Of a stretch of 64,000 nucleotides of DNA, positions 43,231 through 55,017 are shown in pieces. The translations under genes and the position numbers were made by a program. Source of the DNA: Lepeophtheirus salmonis (lineage: Eukaryota; Arthropoda; Copepoda; Siphonostomatoida; Caligidae); NCBI RefSeq assembly GCF_016086655.4, contig NC_092584.1, forward strand, positions 15,489,907 through 15,553,906, read 5' to 3'. How positions within the stretch are numbered: position 1 is the stretch's first letter; the number at the start of each line of letters is the position of its first letter. Below the pieces are notes generated by a model that saw nothing but the letters and a program-made list of their open reading frames with translations, did not search any database and was not told the origin of the DNA.

Positions 43231-43800
43231 TATCAGGGGCGTCTGCAGGGGGTTGGACTGGAGGCTTGTAGCTCCCCCCCATCAAGGAATTTTTACTTTT
43301 ACTACAAAATTAAATATTTGAATGTTTTTCTTAGAAAATAGGGATGTAAATTTTTTTACACCAAATTTCATATTGGAATTTTTTTTCTATTAAATACAAT
43401 TTTATGGGATTTGGTATGTATTTTTGAAATATTTTACGAAAAAATTAAATATAAAATATTTTACGAAAAAATTAAATATAAAATATTTTACGAAAAAAAT
43501 TAAATATAAAATTTTACGAAAAAATTAAATATAAAATATTTTACGAAAAAATTAAATATAACATTTTTTCCAAAAAAACTTGTTATATGAATTTTTTTTC
43601 TTCAAAAAAATGAATAATGGAATTTATATTTTGACTTATTTTCCAAAAAAATGAATTTGTGGGTATTTTTTTCCAAAAAAACTGTTATTTGATTATTTTT
43701 TTTTCAAAAAATTGAATAATGGAATTTATATTTTGAACTTTTTTCCAAAAAATGTAATATATTAAATGTTTTTCCAAAAAAAATTGTTATTTGAAGTCTT
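43231..43800. repeat. CGTCCGCAGG-type repeat
   Basis: Left end TCAGGGGCGTCTGCAGGGGG, then GGACTGGAGGCTTGTAGC and CAAGGAATTTTTAC. T-rich interior (TTTTTCCAAAAAAA, TTGTTATTTGA). The right end is lost where it meets a TAGTGTTG-type repeat. Confidence 0.6.
43430..43567. repeat. 27-bp tandem repeat, five units
   Basis: Five head-to-tail copies of TATTTTACGAAAAAATTAAA followed by TATAAAA. One copy carries an extra A and the fourth lacks TAT. The array arose inside the AT-striped element, showing how such elements lengthen. Confidence 0.9.
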
Positions 43801-43804
43801 TGTT

Positions 43805-44456
43805 TTCTGTCTGAAAATCCTAAGCCGGTCTGAGACCATTGTATTTTTTGTTTGACCGAAGTAATTTGGTCCAACAAAAAAACTAGGTATGGACCGGATT
43901 TATAGAAAAGTTTGGTCTAGATCGGTCCAAAAGAAAAATTTGGTCTTGTTCCATCCCAAAAAAATCGGTCTATACCGATTTGACAGATAAATGGTTTATG
44001 AGATGACATCATATGTATTTTGCAGTACAATGTCGTCATACGATGTTTTAATCAAGATAGAGGGAATGAATTTTAATCCCATCGTCTCTCGTGCAATATG
44101 GAATTCTAAATTCCAACATCTCTTCACATGGATGATCAAGGTAGAATTATATTCCTTTGATCCTAACTCTTGGAGAACATAGAAGTCCACTTCTTCCAAT
44201 CTTAACGAATTAAGATTGATCTTAGGGCTTAAAAATTGTGGATATTGTATACTTTTGAGATCTTTTTGAAAAAAATCATTGACGGTTGATTTAGAAAAAA
44301 AAATAAAATTGGTCTATTGTAATATAAGAGAGAGAGATAAAATTGGTCCATAAAGTGAAAGCGAAAAAAAATCGGTACAAATCGATTTAGAAAAAATAAC
44401 TTAAGACCGAACCGAAAAAAAAAAAATCCGTGCTGGACCAAGTCTCAACACTAATT
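43805..44456. repeat. TAGTGTTG-type repeat, 5'-truncated copy
   Basis: Matches 4400-5096: GGTCTAGATCGGTCCAAAAG, CCGATTTGACAGATAAATGG, TTATGAGATGACATCATATG, GACCGAACCGAAAAAAA, and the final AGTCTCAACACTAAT. The TAGTGTTG left end is missing. The short frames at 43991-44199 lie wholly inside it and are not genes. Confidence 0.55.
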
Positions 44457-44599
44457 AAAACCTTTTTTTATATATATTGATACCAAGAAAAACAGTGATC
44501 TACAAGTATTGGATGTCAAAATGTGACGCACTTACAAAAGTACTCAAATTTTTACCCCCTATAAAAAATATATTCGTCTATTCCCAAGCATTATTAAAT

Positions 44600-44815
44600 A
44601 TCTAACCCTAAAAAGTATTTATCATTGACATAAAGTAGTATTCAATGCAGATTTCAATTCCTTTTTAATTCTTAACGCCATTTGATGAAGTTTCAGGAAG
44701 ATGTATTAGAATGAGGTTCATTTTATCTGGTATAACTATCAACTTAAATGTATTTCTCAAAATCGTGTCTCCTTCAAGTAGGATGCAAGTTATAACGTCA
44801 GTGGAAATGCTCTAA
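44600..44815. repeat. Family-3 dispersed repeat, diverged copy
   Basis: TATTTATCATTGACATAAAG, GCCATTTGATGAAGTTTCAG, GAGGTTCATTTTATCTGG and AACGTCAGTGGAAATGCTC match the other copies in order. The last phrase equals the end of the intron copy (CGTCAGTGAAAACGCTC). Confidence 0.5.
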
Positions 44816-45683
44816 ACTTATATTTTTGTCCGCTAGGACAGGGAACACTACATACATTGAGTATGGACTATCTATGTTAATCTTTTATCCAATCAAACGC
44901 CTCGTAGATATGCTAAGGATGACGGTTTATGTCAACCTATGTATGAAGTGCACTCTCTATCTACATAGTGCTCCCTGGCTAGGAGGAGCGTTGAACATTA
45001 CTCAATTCCTAACCAATGTTCCTCCTGTTTACTGAATTCCCAAGGTAAAAGTTGTATACGTCATAAGGGAAAATGAAATAGTAGTGTCGTCATCTCTGGT
45101 ATCACAACTCTTACATCCCAACCATTTATCATCTCCTTAAGCTAACAGGCGTGCACTGAAGAAGCTTTAGGTATAACAAAAGAGATATCTTGTAGATCCG
45201 CCAATATGATTCATTATTTAAAAACTTGACTTGCTTAGATTTGACTTTTTGGTTTACTGCATTTTTTATTATATATCTATGCCTAGATACATATCTTTGT
45301 ATACTTCTTCTAAATAAGAGAATGTAACCGGTTTAAAAATATACAGAGAGAAAGGGGACTCCACCTTTCAAATCAAGGACAAAATACGTACTATTTCTAA
45401 GAGCGCAAACATATATTTATCATGTTCTTGCTAAATCTGGAATTGTAGAATATATGCGATTTTTCATGTGCAGTGCGTTTTGATAATGATGCAGCAAACG
45501 GGGACTGGCATCACTCGTCAATGATAATAATAATAATTAAAAAAAAAGAATTAACAATAAGTACACTTAGGAACAATTATTATACATATTGAATACATTT
45601 TGAAGAAAAAAAAGACCTCAAGGGCTGTAGTCCTTGTAGGGAGAGAATGCGTGAATGAAAGGAAGGGATTAGCATAATTAGAG
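44816..45683. other. No gene recognised
   Basis: 44826-45035 is a 69-codon frame starting at GTCCGCTAGGACAGGGAACA. CAGGGAACACTACAT at its start and CTACATAGTGCTCCCTG 110 bp later are imperfectly inverted, so it may be a small transposon remnant rather than a gene. No other content is seen. Confidence 0.35.
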
Positions 45684-47517
45684 TTATTTTTTCAATGAAA
45701 ATCCTTTTCCTGTAGGATCCAGAACCCATGGGTAGTTGTCAGGGCAGGACATACAAGTATGAAGACGGTGGACTTCGCCAGGAAGTTCTCGTGTTGTCAA
45801 AGGACAAGGATTAGGCAAGGAGCAAAGGGGCTGTCCTCCAACCTTGCAAGCTGTTTTCCATTCTTCAAATTCTCGAAGACTCGTCACTGTTGTTGGGTTT
45901 TGCATCCATTGAATTACTTGGATCTAAAAATGAGTAAAGTGTCAGTTTTGTAATTAAAAAATAATGAATCAGCCAACTTACTTGAGAAACGAAGTACACA
46001 TCATTTTTCTCAGATAGGGTCTCATCCATCCACTTTGTGAGAGTATTAACGAATCCCTTTTTACTTTGAAGCCACGAAGCATCAAAACTCAAACTCAATG
46101 GGGCACGGTTTGAGGAGTAATGACGGTTAAAATTATGTTGGAGCAACCGCTTGAATTGATCCTTCAAATTAAAATAAAAACGAGGATTAGGGAAAACTGA
46201 TTTATACAAATAAAGAGGTCATTACGGCTTCATAGATATTAGAGCAAGAGGAGACCAAGGAGCACCCAGTTAGAATTTCATCGAAATCTGGGTCATCTCG
46301 TCTGTCCAACTCATTGATAGGAAGTTCCCAAATGGGATAGGCTCTGGATGGGCAGTGTCCACTTCCAGTACAGGCATGAGGGATACGATAATGAAGAGTA
46401 TAAGGCCAAATAGGCACATTGGACAATGGTGCTGTGATGGAGGAGTCATAGGCAAAGAATTGATCCGCCATTACTTCAAATTGAGTGTTCCCTCCCGTGA
46501 ATAAGTAAGGACAGCGAACTCCGACCACACTTCCTGATACGAGAACAAATGATTTGATTCTTTAAATGCTAAAGTACATTCATATATATTATACGTTTGA
46601 ATATATTTACCGTCAGTAATATTAGAAAAACTCTCAATAATGAGACGACCTCCAGCCATTTCAGAGAGCCAGTCGTCATATTCAGGCTCAGTCCAATATT
46701 TTGTATTATCTTTATTTGAGATAGAAAAGACACCAATGTCATGACCTCTTCTGTGGAGCTCTTGCACAGCTGAATAATTTGTAAATTTATGTGAGACGAA
46801 GAAGGTTCCTTTGACTGAGCATCCATTGGGGTTCACTCTCTCTTCGTTGAAAATTTTGTCGTAGATTCCAGCATTGATCCCTGTGACTGCACCATTGAAA
46901 CTCAATACAATCATTTGAGGTGTTTGGTTTACATCTGTGGCATCTTCCTCCCCAGTATTTCCAGGGATCCGAGTTCCGTCAGCAGAGCAGTAACAGTCTG
47001 GGAGAACACATTGAGAGAGGTCACACTCTGCAACTTTATTAGGATCCTCATTAAAGGAGCATACATTTTCGTCAGATCCATCGTTGCAATCTGGAGTTCC
47101 ATCGCAGTAAGCTGTCTTAATTTTACATTCCCCTGATCCACATTGGATATAATCCTCTCCCTCTGAACAAAGAGGTTCCAGAGTTACTAGTTTGGGTTTG
47201 CTCAATCGAGGCTTTGACAATTGATCACAATCGTACACATTATTTTTCCAGTCGCATGTTTGTCGACCAATGTCAAAAGAAAGACCTGAAGGGCATTTGA
47301 CCTCAGCCAGTCTTACTTCACTTCCACCAACGCCATGGGAATCACATCGATAGACAGCCCGACAATCTCCATCAGTGGATAAACGGAAATATTCTGAGGA
47401 TGGGCGTCCTGAGCAGAGCTCTTCTATTGCCTCTTCTGATGAAGGAACATTATTATTCGCACCAACGATAAACTCAAATGATAAGGCTAGGATTAAGAAC
47501 CTAGCAAACATTTTCAT
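45684..47517 (-). CDS. Chitin-deacetylase-like secreted protein, four exons, catalytic residues lost
   Basis: Related to arthropod chitin deacetylases 1/2 (serpentine/vermiform), which shape chitin in cuticle and trachea. Exons 47517-46611, 46533-46226, 46161-45982 and 45923-45684, all GT-AG with consistent phase, 544 aa. Signal peptide 1-19; peritrophin-A chitin-binding domain about 35-98 with six Cys; LDL-receptor class A module about 117-153 ending CNDGSDENVC; then the NodB-type domain and the family's C-terminal Cys-rich tail (SCPDNYPWVLDPTGKGF). Landmarks such as CDLSQCVLPDCYCS, NPNGCSVKGTFFVSH, NYSAVQELHRRGH, DSSITAPL and SSCSNIYEA are kept. All five expected active-site residues are replaced: the TFDD pair is FNG (N208, G209), HSITH is FSISN (F264, N268), and the FHAAW His is Asp (D432). 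It should bind chitin but not deacetylate it. No stop or frameshift is seen, so it looks maintained. Confidence 0.95.
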
Positions 47518-48719
47518 GATGGAATTATTAAGTTAATAACTCCTATCGACAGTTGTCTATAGAAGACTAAAAAGAAGATACAGAATGAATTCACATAAAA
47601 GAATATTGTTGTTGTTGTTGTTTTAAAGGTCGAATACTCGTGGAAACCATCGGGGAGATGGATAAATGAGCGCGCCCTTTCATTGAATCATAAACGTCCC
47701 ATCATTTTTATAATATTATCTACATAACCAATAGAAGTAAAACGCCTTTTCCTTTACAACGCCTTAAAATTTCAATTTTTGATAATTTCATTTGTAGAAA
47801 AAAGTATATTCAAAAATTGTCCATCAATTTCCATAAATAAATCTTTACCCTCATGTCACGTCGTCTAATTTTTTTTGTAAATAACTGTGATAAATCATCC
47901 AACACACACCTCTCAAGGATCAAAAATCAGTAGGAATTATTTAGCCAATTCTTCCTAAATATGAAAATATTATTCAATCACCGTTGATAGGAATTGTTCA
48001 CAGATTAAAAGGAGATGATTCTAATTCAAACAATCAACGTTCAAAGCATTGATTATTAGGGAAAGGAAGAATCATTTCATCATCATCTGACAACAACATG
48101 CACTGCATATTTGTGCCTTAAGAAGGTAACGTCGTGATGTTCCATATACATATTTTCCTTGATCCAAACTGGACTCATCTGTTAGCTCAAATACACTTCC
48201 GCATAAATTATAAAACCATTTTCACACTTCCTTCAATTCCTGTAGGAAGGAAAAGGAACTTGCTTCTTTTGCACGACCTAAAATACCATAACATAAAAAT
48301 GCCAGTTTTCAAATTTTTAAATATACGATCTCCTTTTAACGGCCCATAATTATACTTTTTGATAACTTTAACCATTCTCTTCATCTTTCATGATTTTTGT
48401 AACTTCATTTCTTTGAACAAATTACTTTTTTTAGGACTTTTTGTCAAGCCTTGTTAGGGTGAGGTAATTGGTATCCGTGTGTTTCAATTCTCTATATTTA
48501 ATATTTTAAGGAAAAATATTTCATGTTGGTTAGCTATATATGTTTAATCTTCCAGAATTAATAAACGTCCTTGATGATTGTAGACTCATAGAAATTGATG
48601 TGCCTTCCTCATTTTTATTTGTGTATTAAATTAGCAATATTAGAGCTATCCAACAAAATACTTACATATTAGTGATGGGAGGATTAATCAGAATTGGGAA
48701 TTAGAGAATCAGTACTATA
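47518..48719. other. Upstream region of the deacetylase-like gene
   Basis: Holds the promoter of the minus-strand gene. A TTG microsatellite (TTGTTGTTGTTGTTGTT) lies at 47609-47625, about 95 bp before the start codon. No other gene is recognised to 48719; the 48134-48349 frame is unsupported. Confidence 0.4.
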
Positions 48720-49428
48720 ATGTTTAATTTGCAAAAAAAAAAAAATAAAGGAATTTTTACTTTTGAATAGAAAATTTGATTAAATTTTTCAATTTTTTTT
48801 CCAAAAAATTTAATTTGCAATAAACAACTATGTATTCTTGAATTTTTCCTCCCAAACAATTTATATTTGAAATTTTTTTCAAAATTTTTTGTCAATAGCT
48901 ATGAATTTTTTAACCACTTTCAGAAAAAAAAACCAATTTTGTATAAATTACTAAGTATTTTTTAACTTTTTCTGCAAAAAATGTAATATTTGAATTTTTT
49001 TTCAAAAAATGCTTTACTAGAAATTTAATTTTTGAAATTTTTTCTCAATAATTTTATTTATTGTAATTGTTTTTGTTAAAAAAATAATTTTCCATAAACG
49101 ATTATGTATTTTTTCTACAAAAAAGTTAATATTTAAGTTGTTTTTCAAAAGAAATTTAATTTAAGTTTTTGTGAACAACTGTGGAATTTGGAAATTTGTC
49201 TACAAGAAATTTAATTTTTTGTCAATAGCTTTGAATTTTTGAATTATTTTTGAAAAAATAATTATTTTTTTGGATTTTGAAATTCTTAAAATATCAATTT
49301 GTATATTTGAAACTTTTAAAAAAAAAATAACATTTGAAATGTAATTTTAGAATTCTTTATAAAAAAATTTCAATAACCAAGCTCTCAAATCCCTCATAAA
49401 ATGTAATATTCTGGACGCCCCTAATAGC
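48720..49428. repeat. CGTCCGCAGG-type repeat
   Basis: T-rich orientation: GGAATTTTTACTTTTGAATAG, many TTTTTTCCAAAAAATTTAAT-like stripes, then ACCAAGCTCTCAAATCCC and the outer end ATTCTGGACGCCCCTAAT. The left CGTCCGC end is missing. Confidence 0.6.
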
Positions 49429-49782
49429 AAAATTGTATTTATTAATTATTATTTAAAATATTAAAGAATAAGAATTGCTAATTTTTATGAAAATTGCATC
49501 GGAATCGGTATGAGGAATTTTTATTTGTCCCATCACTAATACATATAAACAAATTATTCCAGTCAAAGAAAGTAAAATTAATTCAAAATGTTTGTACAGA
49601 TTGTCTAAGATGCAAATCCACATTCTATGAGGAAAAATCCATGTATGCTTCACAGATGATTTGAACTATTGGTGGGACGATACCAAAAAAATCACGAAGC
49701 CCATTCCGATGCGATTCTTGTAAAAATTCCCCATATCGATTTTTTAATATTTTAAATAAACGTTAACAAAAATATTTCAATA

Positions 49783-50260
49783 TCAGGGGCGTCCACAGGA
49801 TGATATTTATATTTTATTTGTAAGGGGATTTTTTGGAAAAAACCCCATTGTAAATATTGAATATTTTGGAAAAAAAAAAATCAAAAATTAATTTTTTTTT
49901 AATTTAAAAATAAATGAAGTATTAAATTTTTTAGGAGACATTTTTTACAAATACACAGAAAATATAATTTTGTAGAAAAATTCTAATATTAAATTTTTAG
50001 GAAAAAAATTTCAAAAATTTAATTTCCAATATCAGATTTTTTGGAAGATAAAAAATACATAGATACTGACAGAATTTTTCTGAGAATCCAAAAATATACA
50101 AATATTAAAATTTTTCTTGGAAAAATTTCAAAAAATTAAATTTCTGATATAAGATCTTTTGAAAAAAAAAAATCCATTCTTACATTTTTTGGAGAAAAAT
50201 TTCAAAAATAAATTGTTATTCAAAAAAAATTTATTTATTTTTGTGAAAAAAACACAATAA
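49783..50260. repeat. CGTCCGCAGG-type repeat
   Basis: Starts ATCAGGGGCGTCCACAGGAT, A-rich orientation, running to ATTTTTGTGAAAAAAACAC. It is separated from the previous copy by only 350 bp, so the left copy's end (GGACGCCCCT) and this start face each other. Confidence 0.6.
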
Positions 50261-51383
50261 GGGTAACAGCGTGCTCAACGTCAACTTTTAGAGGACTATA
50301 ATCCGCTCAATCCCACTTCTCTAAAAATATACATTTGATTTTATTGTCAGATGTCGATTTTTCTACCTTTTAGCAACGTACTGTACATTCATTTGTTGAA
50401 CTCGATATAATTAAGTAGGCCTCCCCCCGCCCCCCCACACTAAAAAAATTAATTTAAGGGTTTCTTTAATAAAAAAAAAAGTCATTTTTTGGGGGGGAAA
50501 AAACCCAGCCCAATATATTTATACATATTTGAGCCAATTTTAGACTTATTATTCAAATTTTTGCTTTGAATTAAGGTACTAAAGAATGTTAACTATAGTT
50601 TAGAACCTTTATTTGATTTAACAGACTTATATTCCCCCGAGAGGGCCTCTTTCTAATATAATCTGTCAATTTATTGTGCTATCAATTTGCAGCTCAAACA
50701 ATAGGCTAACAAAATAATTTGTTGATAGAAATCCACGATTATTCGTCGAAAAATATAAATTTAATGTACACTCCATTTTGAAAATAAAATTAAATAACAA
50801 TTCTAACTTATTTGTATGTTGACAGTCCTCATATTTAAATTTCAGGTGAGGCCTACTATTTACTGGACTATAAAGCATATATAGATGTTTGTTTCATCTC
50901 AAGGAAATATATTACCTATTTGATATTCTGAACTTCTTGGCAAGCTTAGTTATGGGGATGTATTTAAGCATAAAATGCTCGATTTCATCATACATTATAT
51001 TTGTGAAATTCATAGGTGATACAAGGTGTATATATATATATATATGTACAGCCTTGATCTCCATCTTGATCCTTACTTGGAAGATAATAACACTCATATT
51101 ATTATTCTTTGGTATTAGAGAGTAAAAAAATAAAATAATAACAAGGTCAATCACAGTTTGAAATAGTCTTTCATATTATGTTTTTGTTTTGAACTGAGGG
51201 TGAAGAGAAGAAATATTTTCTCAATATATACATTTTCAAGCCTCCTCTCCATAAATCATACTCATGGACCCTGTCTACTGGGTGGATCCTTTTCATGAAA
51301 AAAAATAATTAAAGGCCAAAGAAACTACAGGGTAGTCAAGAGGAATATATAACAAGGAGTCCGGTGTACTTAGAAACTTACAA
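50261..51383. other. No gene recognised
   Basis: Includes a C-run (CCTCCCCCCGCCCCCCC) at 50422-50438 and a TATATATATATATATATATG microsatellite near 51026-51045. Short frames at 50666-50878 and 50889-51154 are not supported. Confidence 0.45.
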
Positions 51384-51480
51384 CCTAGTGTTGAGTCTCC
51401 GGACATAACCGGAATTTTCCTCGGTTTAATCGTTCTCAATATGTGGACCGATTTTTTTCCCTTTCTCAATCCATGGACTT
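51384..51480. repeat. TAGTGTTG-type repeat, end fragment
   Basis: AACCTAGTGTTGAGTCTCCG, ACCGGAATTTTCCTCGG, ATATGTGGACCGATTTTTTTC: a left-end fragment of the family seen at 4370 and 43805. Confidence 0.45.
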
Positions 51481-51532
51481 ATTCATGAGCTCTACAAATA
51501 TGATTTATAATGGCACAAGTATTGCTTCGTAC

Positions 51533-52050
51533 AGGGGAGTCCGCAGGATTATGTATATATATATATTTTTTAGGGGGGGGAGAGGCTTTTCGGAAGAGAA
51601 AAAATTAAAAATATACAGTGATGCACAAAAATTAAATTTTTGAAAAAAAAATTCAAAAATCCCCAGCTGTTATCAAAAAATTTCAAAAATCCATAACTAA
51701 TCACAGATAATTAAATTTTAGAGGAAAAATTCAAAAAATCCATAGCAGTTCACAAGAAAAATTATCTTTTTTAAAAAATATTCAAAATTAAATTTTAAAT
51801 ATTAGATTTTTTTTGAGAAAAATATCAAAAATCCATAGGTATTCACAGCAAATTAAATTTTTTGGAAAATAATTTGAAAAAATTTCTAAGATCTATAGTT
51901 ATATACAAAAAACTAAATTTTCGAAATTGACAGCTCTTCAAAAAAAATTAAATTTTTTGGTAAAAATATTTTTCAAATCCATAGATGTTGACGAAAAATT
52001 AAATTTTTAGTCAAAAATTCGAAAAATTATAATAAATTTTAAAAAAAAAT
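51533..52050. repeat. CGTCCGCAGG-type repeat
   Basis: Starts CAGGGGAGTCCGCAGGATTA, a TA run, a G8 run, then A-rich stripes with AAATCCATAACTAATCACAG and AAATCCATAGGTATTCACAG. No right end. The 51443-51643 frame crosses it and is not a gene. Confidence 0.6.
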
Positions 52051-52187
52051 GCTTCATGTGACATTATTGTAATTCAATGTTCATCATTTTGAAACAAAAC
52101 TGACGACATCAACAATTTATCACGTATTATGACGTAGTTTTTATTTGGGACCAATTTAAACCGATTTTGAATAGTTTTCAAATGACA

Positions 52188-52290
52188 GGGGGGTCCTTAG
52201 GAGGTGGCCTTAAGATGCTGTAGCCCTTCCAAATATCCAAATTTCCAAAAAAATGTATACTTATAATTTAATTTTTCAAATTAATTTACA
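52188..52290. repeat. CGTCCGCAGG-type repeat, end fragment
   Basis: CAGGGGGGTCCTTAGGAGG, then GATGCTGTAGCCCTTCC and TCCAAATTTCCAAAAAAATG: the conserved T-rich-side end, quickly truncated. Confidence 0.5.
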
Positions 52291-52495
52291 AAAAACTCTA
52301 TGTTGTGTGTACACCTCTGAATTTTTGATTTTTGACGTACTTTTGTCTCTAGATGCCTCACTAAAAAAACACACACCTGGTCTCCTTTATGCTACATACA
52401 AAACGCCTACGAGAGTTAATTCATGTTTACATACAAGCCTTTATCGTATTCAAATCTTAACATATACTGAAAATACATATAAAATATGACATATA

Positions 52496-52965
52496 AGAGG
52501 GTCGTTTGAAAAGTCCATGCAAAGTCCAAAAGATGGGACTGCTGCCACGTATCGAGATTATGTTTAGTTAGTTGCATCTCTTGGGAGAAGTCACACCAAC
52601 TTTCACACAAATCGGTATCTTTCTTTCTGGTTGGAATTCATTTTAATCGAAGAATTGGAAGGAATAATCCTCATCGACTATCTGGATAAGGGTAAAACTA
52701 TTACAGGTGGATATTATTCATCGTTATTGGAAGCCCATTGAAAAGTGAGCTGCAAGAAAAACGCCCACGATTTGCCCACAAATAAGTCCTTTTCCATCAC
52801 GAGAATGCACGAGCTCACACCTCAGATGTTGTGGTGGCAAAATTAATGGAAAAAGGATTCCAACTCGAGATACCCACAGCACTAGCAATTTCATACACCT
52901 TTATTCTTCTTTCATCCATCACCATATCATAGACTTTTATCAATAATTTCTGGAATAGAAAAAAA
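52496..52965. mobile_element. Rearranged head-to-head mariner, truncated copy
   Basis: Left end AGAGGGTCGTTTGAAAAGTCC is the mariner inverted end. Plus-strand pieces follow: GIILIDYLDKGKTITGGYYSS, then LQEKRPRFAHKKVLFHHENA-type sequence across frames around the second catalytic Asp position (Glu or Asp-Asn in relatives). At about 52868 the element switches strand. From there the minus strand reads EIIDK...MVMDERRIKVYEIASAVG, the N-terminal half. The switch sequence GGATTCCAACTCGAGATACCC is the same as in the 54.2 kb copy. No intact transposase. Confidence 0.65.
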
Positions 52966-53149
52966 AGCAATTAGTCTTATAAACAAGGAACGAATTAAAC
53001 TCGTTTGTCACATTATTACAACACATTCAAATATATCAGCTCATTACTAACTAAATTCAGCAATACTATGTTTAGTTTGGATTCGATGAGTCCGGGCATT
53101 TCATTTCAACACTTTTATATGGATATCTAATAATGGCAAATCACATGTT

Positions 53150-53395
53150 TGTGAGTCTTGCCTTGTGGGACTTGTAAATTTAATTTTTTGAAAAAAAAAA
53201 TTAAAAATATAAAACTATTCTCAAAAAATTTAATTTTTTGAAAAGAAAATTCAAAAATCCAAACTCCTGTTTGAATGTTTGAACGGCTGAGCTCACAAAA
53301 AATTACATTTTGGGCAAACAAATTTAAAAATATTAAATTTTTGGGAGAAAATGTTCAAAATCCATAGCTATTCACAGAAAAAGAATATATATATC
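53150..53395. repeat. CGTCCGCAGG-type repeat, internal fragment
   Basis: A-rich stripes AATTTAATTTTTTGAAAAA and AAATCCATAGCTATTCACAG without either end. Confidence 0.45.
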
Positions 53396-53721
53396 TTAGT
53401 TCAAGATTGTTTTTACCTTGACGCATCACATTTGAATTTTTCGAAGAATTATCGTCAATTTCTGTAAAATAATCTGTCTTATTAAACCTGTATGTGTACT
53501 GGAAATTGATTATCACAATAAAAGTATAAGACATTTTTTTAATCGAATAAAGGTTCTAAAGTAGAGCTGTCATTCTAGTGTATCTAAATTCATCCCACAA
53601 AATAATTAAATACATATCCTATAATTCACTCACATATGTCTATGAATATTGGTCTGACTGTATATTAAATGTAAATAATAAATTGGGATTTACTTATTTT
53701 CTTGATTGACGAGTGATTACA
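53396..53721. other. No gene recognised
   Basis: AT-rich spacer. Nothing recognised. Confidence 0.5.
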
Positions 53722-54027
53722 GTGGCGTCCGCAAGGGGGATGACTGGAAGGGCTAAATTTTAGGAATTTTTGCTTTTAACTAGAAAATGAAATGTTTCAA
53801 ATCTTTTTCTATGGATTTTTTAAAAAAGATTCTAGACAATGTAGTATTTTAATTTGTTTCCAAAAAAAATTATATTTGAATTATAATTTTTGAAATTGTT
53901 TCCATAAATTTAATTTTCTTTGAATAGATGTGGATTTTTGATTTTTTTTTTTCAAAAAAGTGAATATTTGGATTTTTTTTAAAATTTAGTTAAGCCTTCC
54001 CAAAAATAAAACATGCAAACGCCCCCG
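53722..54027. repeat. CGTCCGCAGG-type repeat, complete short copy
   Basis: Left end GTGGCGTCCGCAAGGGGG and right end ACATGCAAACGCCCCCG are inverted. T-rich orientation with GGAATTTTTGCTTTTAACTAG. About 306 bp. Confidence 0.6.
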
Positions 54028-54158
54028 AATCGCCGATTTATATCAATTAATAAACCTTCGTGTGTGTCGCAAATTCATAATCACGACAAAAAAATAAGAA
54101 ATCAATGTAATTCTGTTATATCAAATAAATTTTATAAATTATAAAATATTGGTATATA

Positions 54159-55014
54159 CGAGGGCCGTTTGAAAAGTGCGAGCAAAGTCCAAGAGATGGC
54201 AAGTATCGAGGGTTTGTTTAGTTAGTAGCTTCTCTTAAAAGAACGCACACAAACTTTCAGCCAGATTGGTCTATTTTTCCCTGTTTGCCATTCGTTTGAA
54301 TAAAAAAAGTGGAGTGATTTTTAAAAACTGAAAGACAAATAATTTCGTGTGTTGATTAAACATTTCTTTATGAAGGACAAACCCATCAGGTGACTAAAAA
54401 GAAGCTTGATAAACATTATGGGGACTCTACACTTTTGATTAGAACAGTATATATGTGGCTTCAAAATTTCCAGACTGTAGATATGGGTATAAGTGACACT
54501 GAACGTTCTGGTCACCCTGTTGAGGTTCCTACTACAGAACTCATTGATCAAATCCATAATTTGGTGATGGATGACAGAAGAGTGAAGGTGCCTGTGATTG
54601 CTAGTGCTCTGGGTATCTCGAGTTGGAATTCTATTCCACTAATTTTGCAAACCCAACTGCTGAGGTGTGAACTGGTGCATTCTCGTGATGGAAAATGACT
54701 TTTTTGTAGGCAAATCGTGGACGTTTTTCTTGCAGCTCAGTTTTCAATGGGTTTCCAATAACGATGAATAATATCCACCTGTATAGTTGTACTTTTTTTT
54801 TAGATAGTTAATGAAGATTATTCCTTGCAAATCCAAAAGACAGTTGTCATAATCTTTCCGGCTGATTCCTCAAATCAAACCAATACCAAACAGAAAGAAA
54901 TAGACTGATCTGGCTAAAAAGTTTGTGACTTCTTCCAAGAGATACTACTAACTAAACATAATCTCGATACGCACCAGCTATCGGACTTTGCACGGACTTT
55001 TCAAACAACTCTCG
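54159..55014. mobile_element. Rearranged head-to-head mariner, full derivative
   Basis: Flanked by TA on both sides. The two ends are inverted over about 140 bp (CGAGGGCCGTTTGAAAAGT left, ACTTTTCAAACAACTCTCG right), far longer than ordinary mariner ends. The plus-strand N-terminal half is open from 54390: KKLDKHYGDSTLLIRTVYMW, ERSGHPVEVPTTELIDQIHN, MDDRRVKVPVIASALGIS. After GGTATCTCGAGTTGGAATTC (about 54613-54632) the strand switches and the minus strand encodes TELQEKRPRFAYKKVIFHHE, NAPVHTSAVGFAKLVE. Both transposase halves are thus in opposite orientation and neither catalytic core is complete. Confidence 0.75.
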
Positions 55015-55017
55015 TAG

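Noticed and set aside
46202..47141. Several short frames on both strands inside the deacetylase-like gene
   Set aside because: All overlap exons in the wrong frame or strand. The spliced model accounts for the locus with consistent phase.
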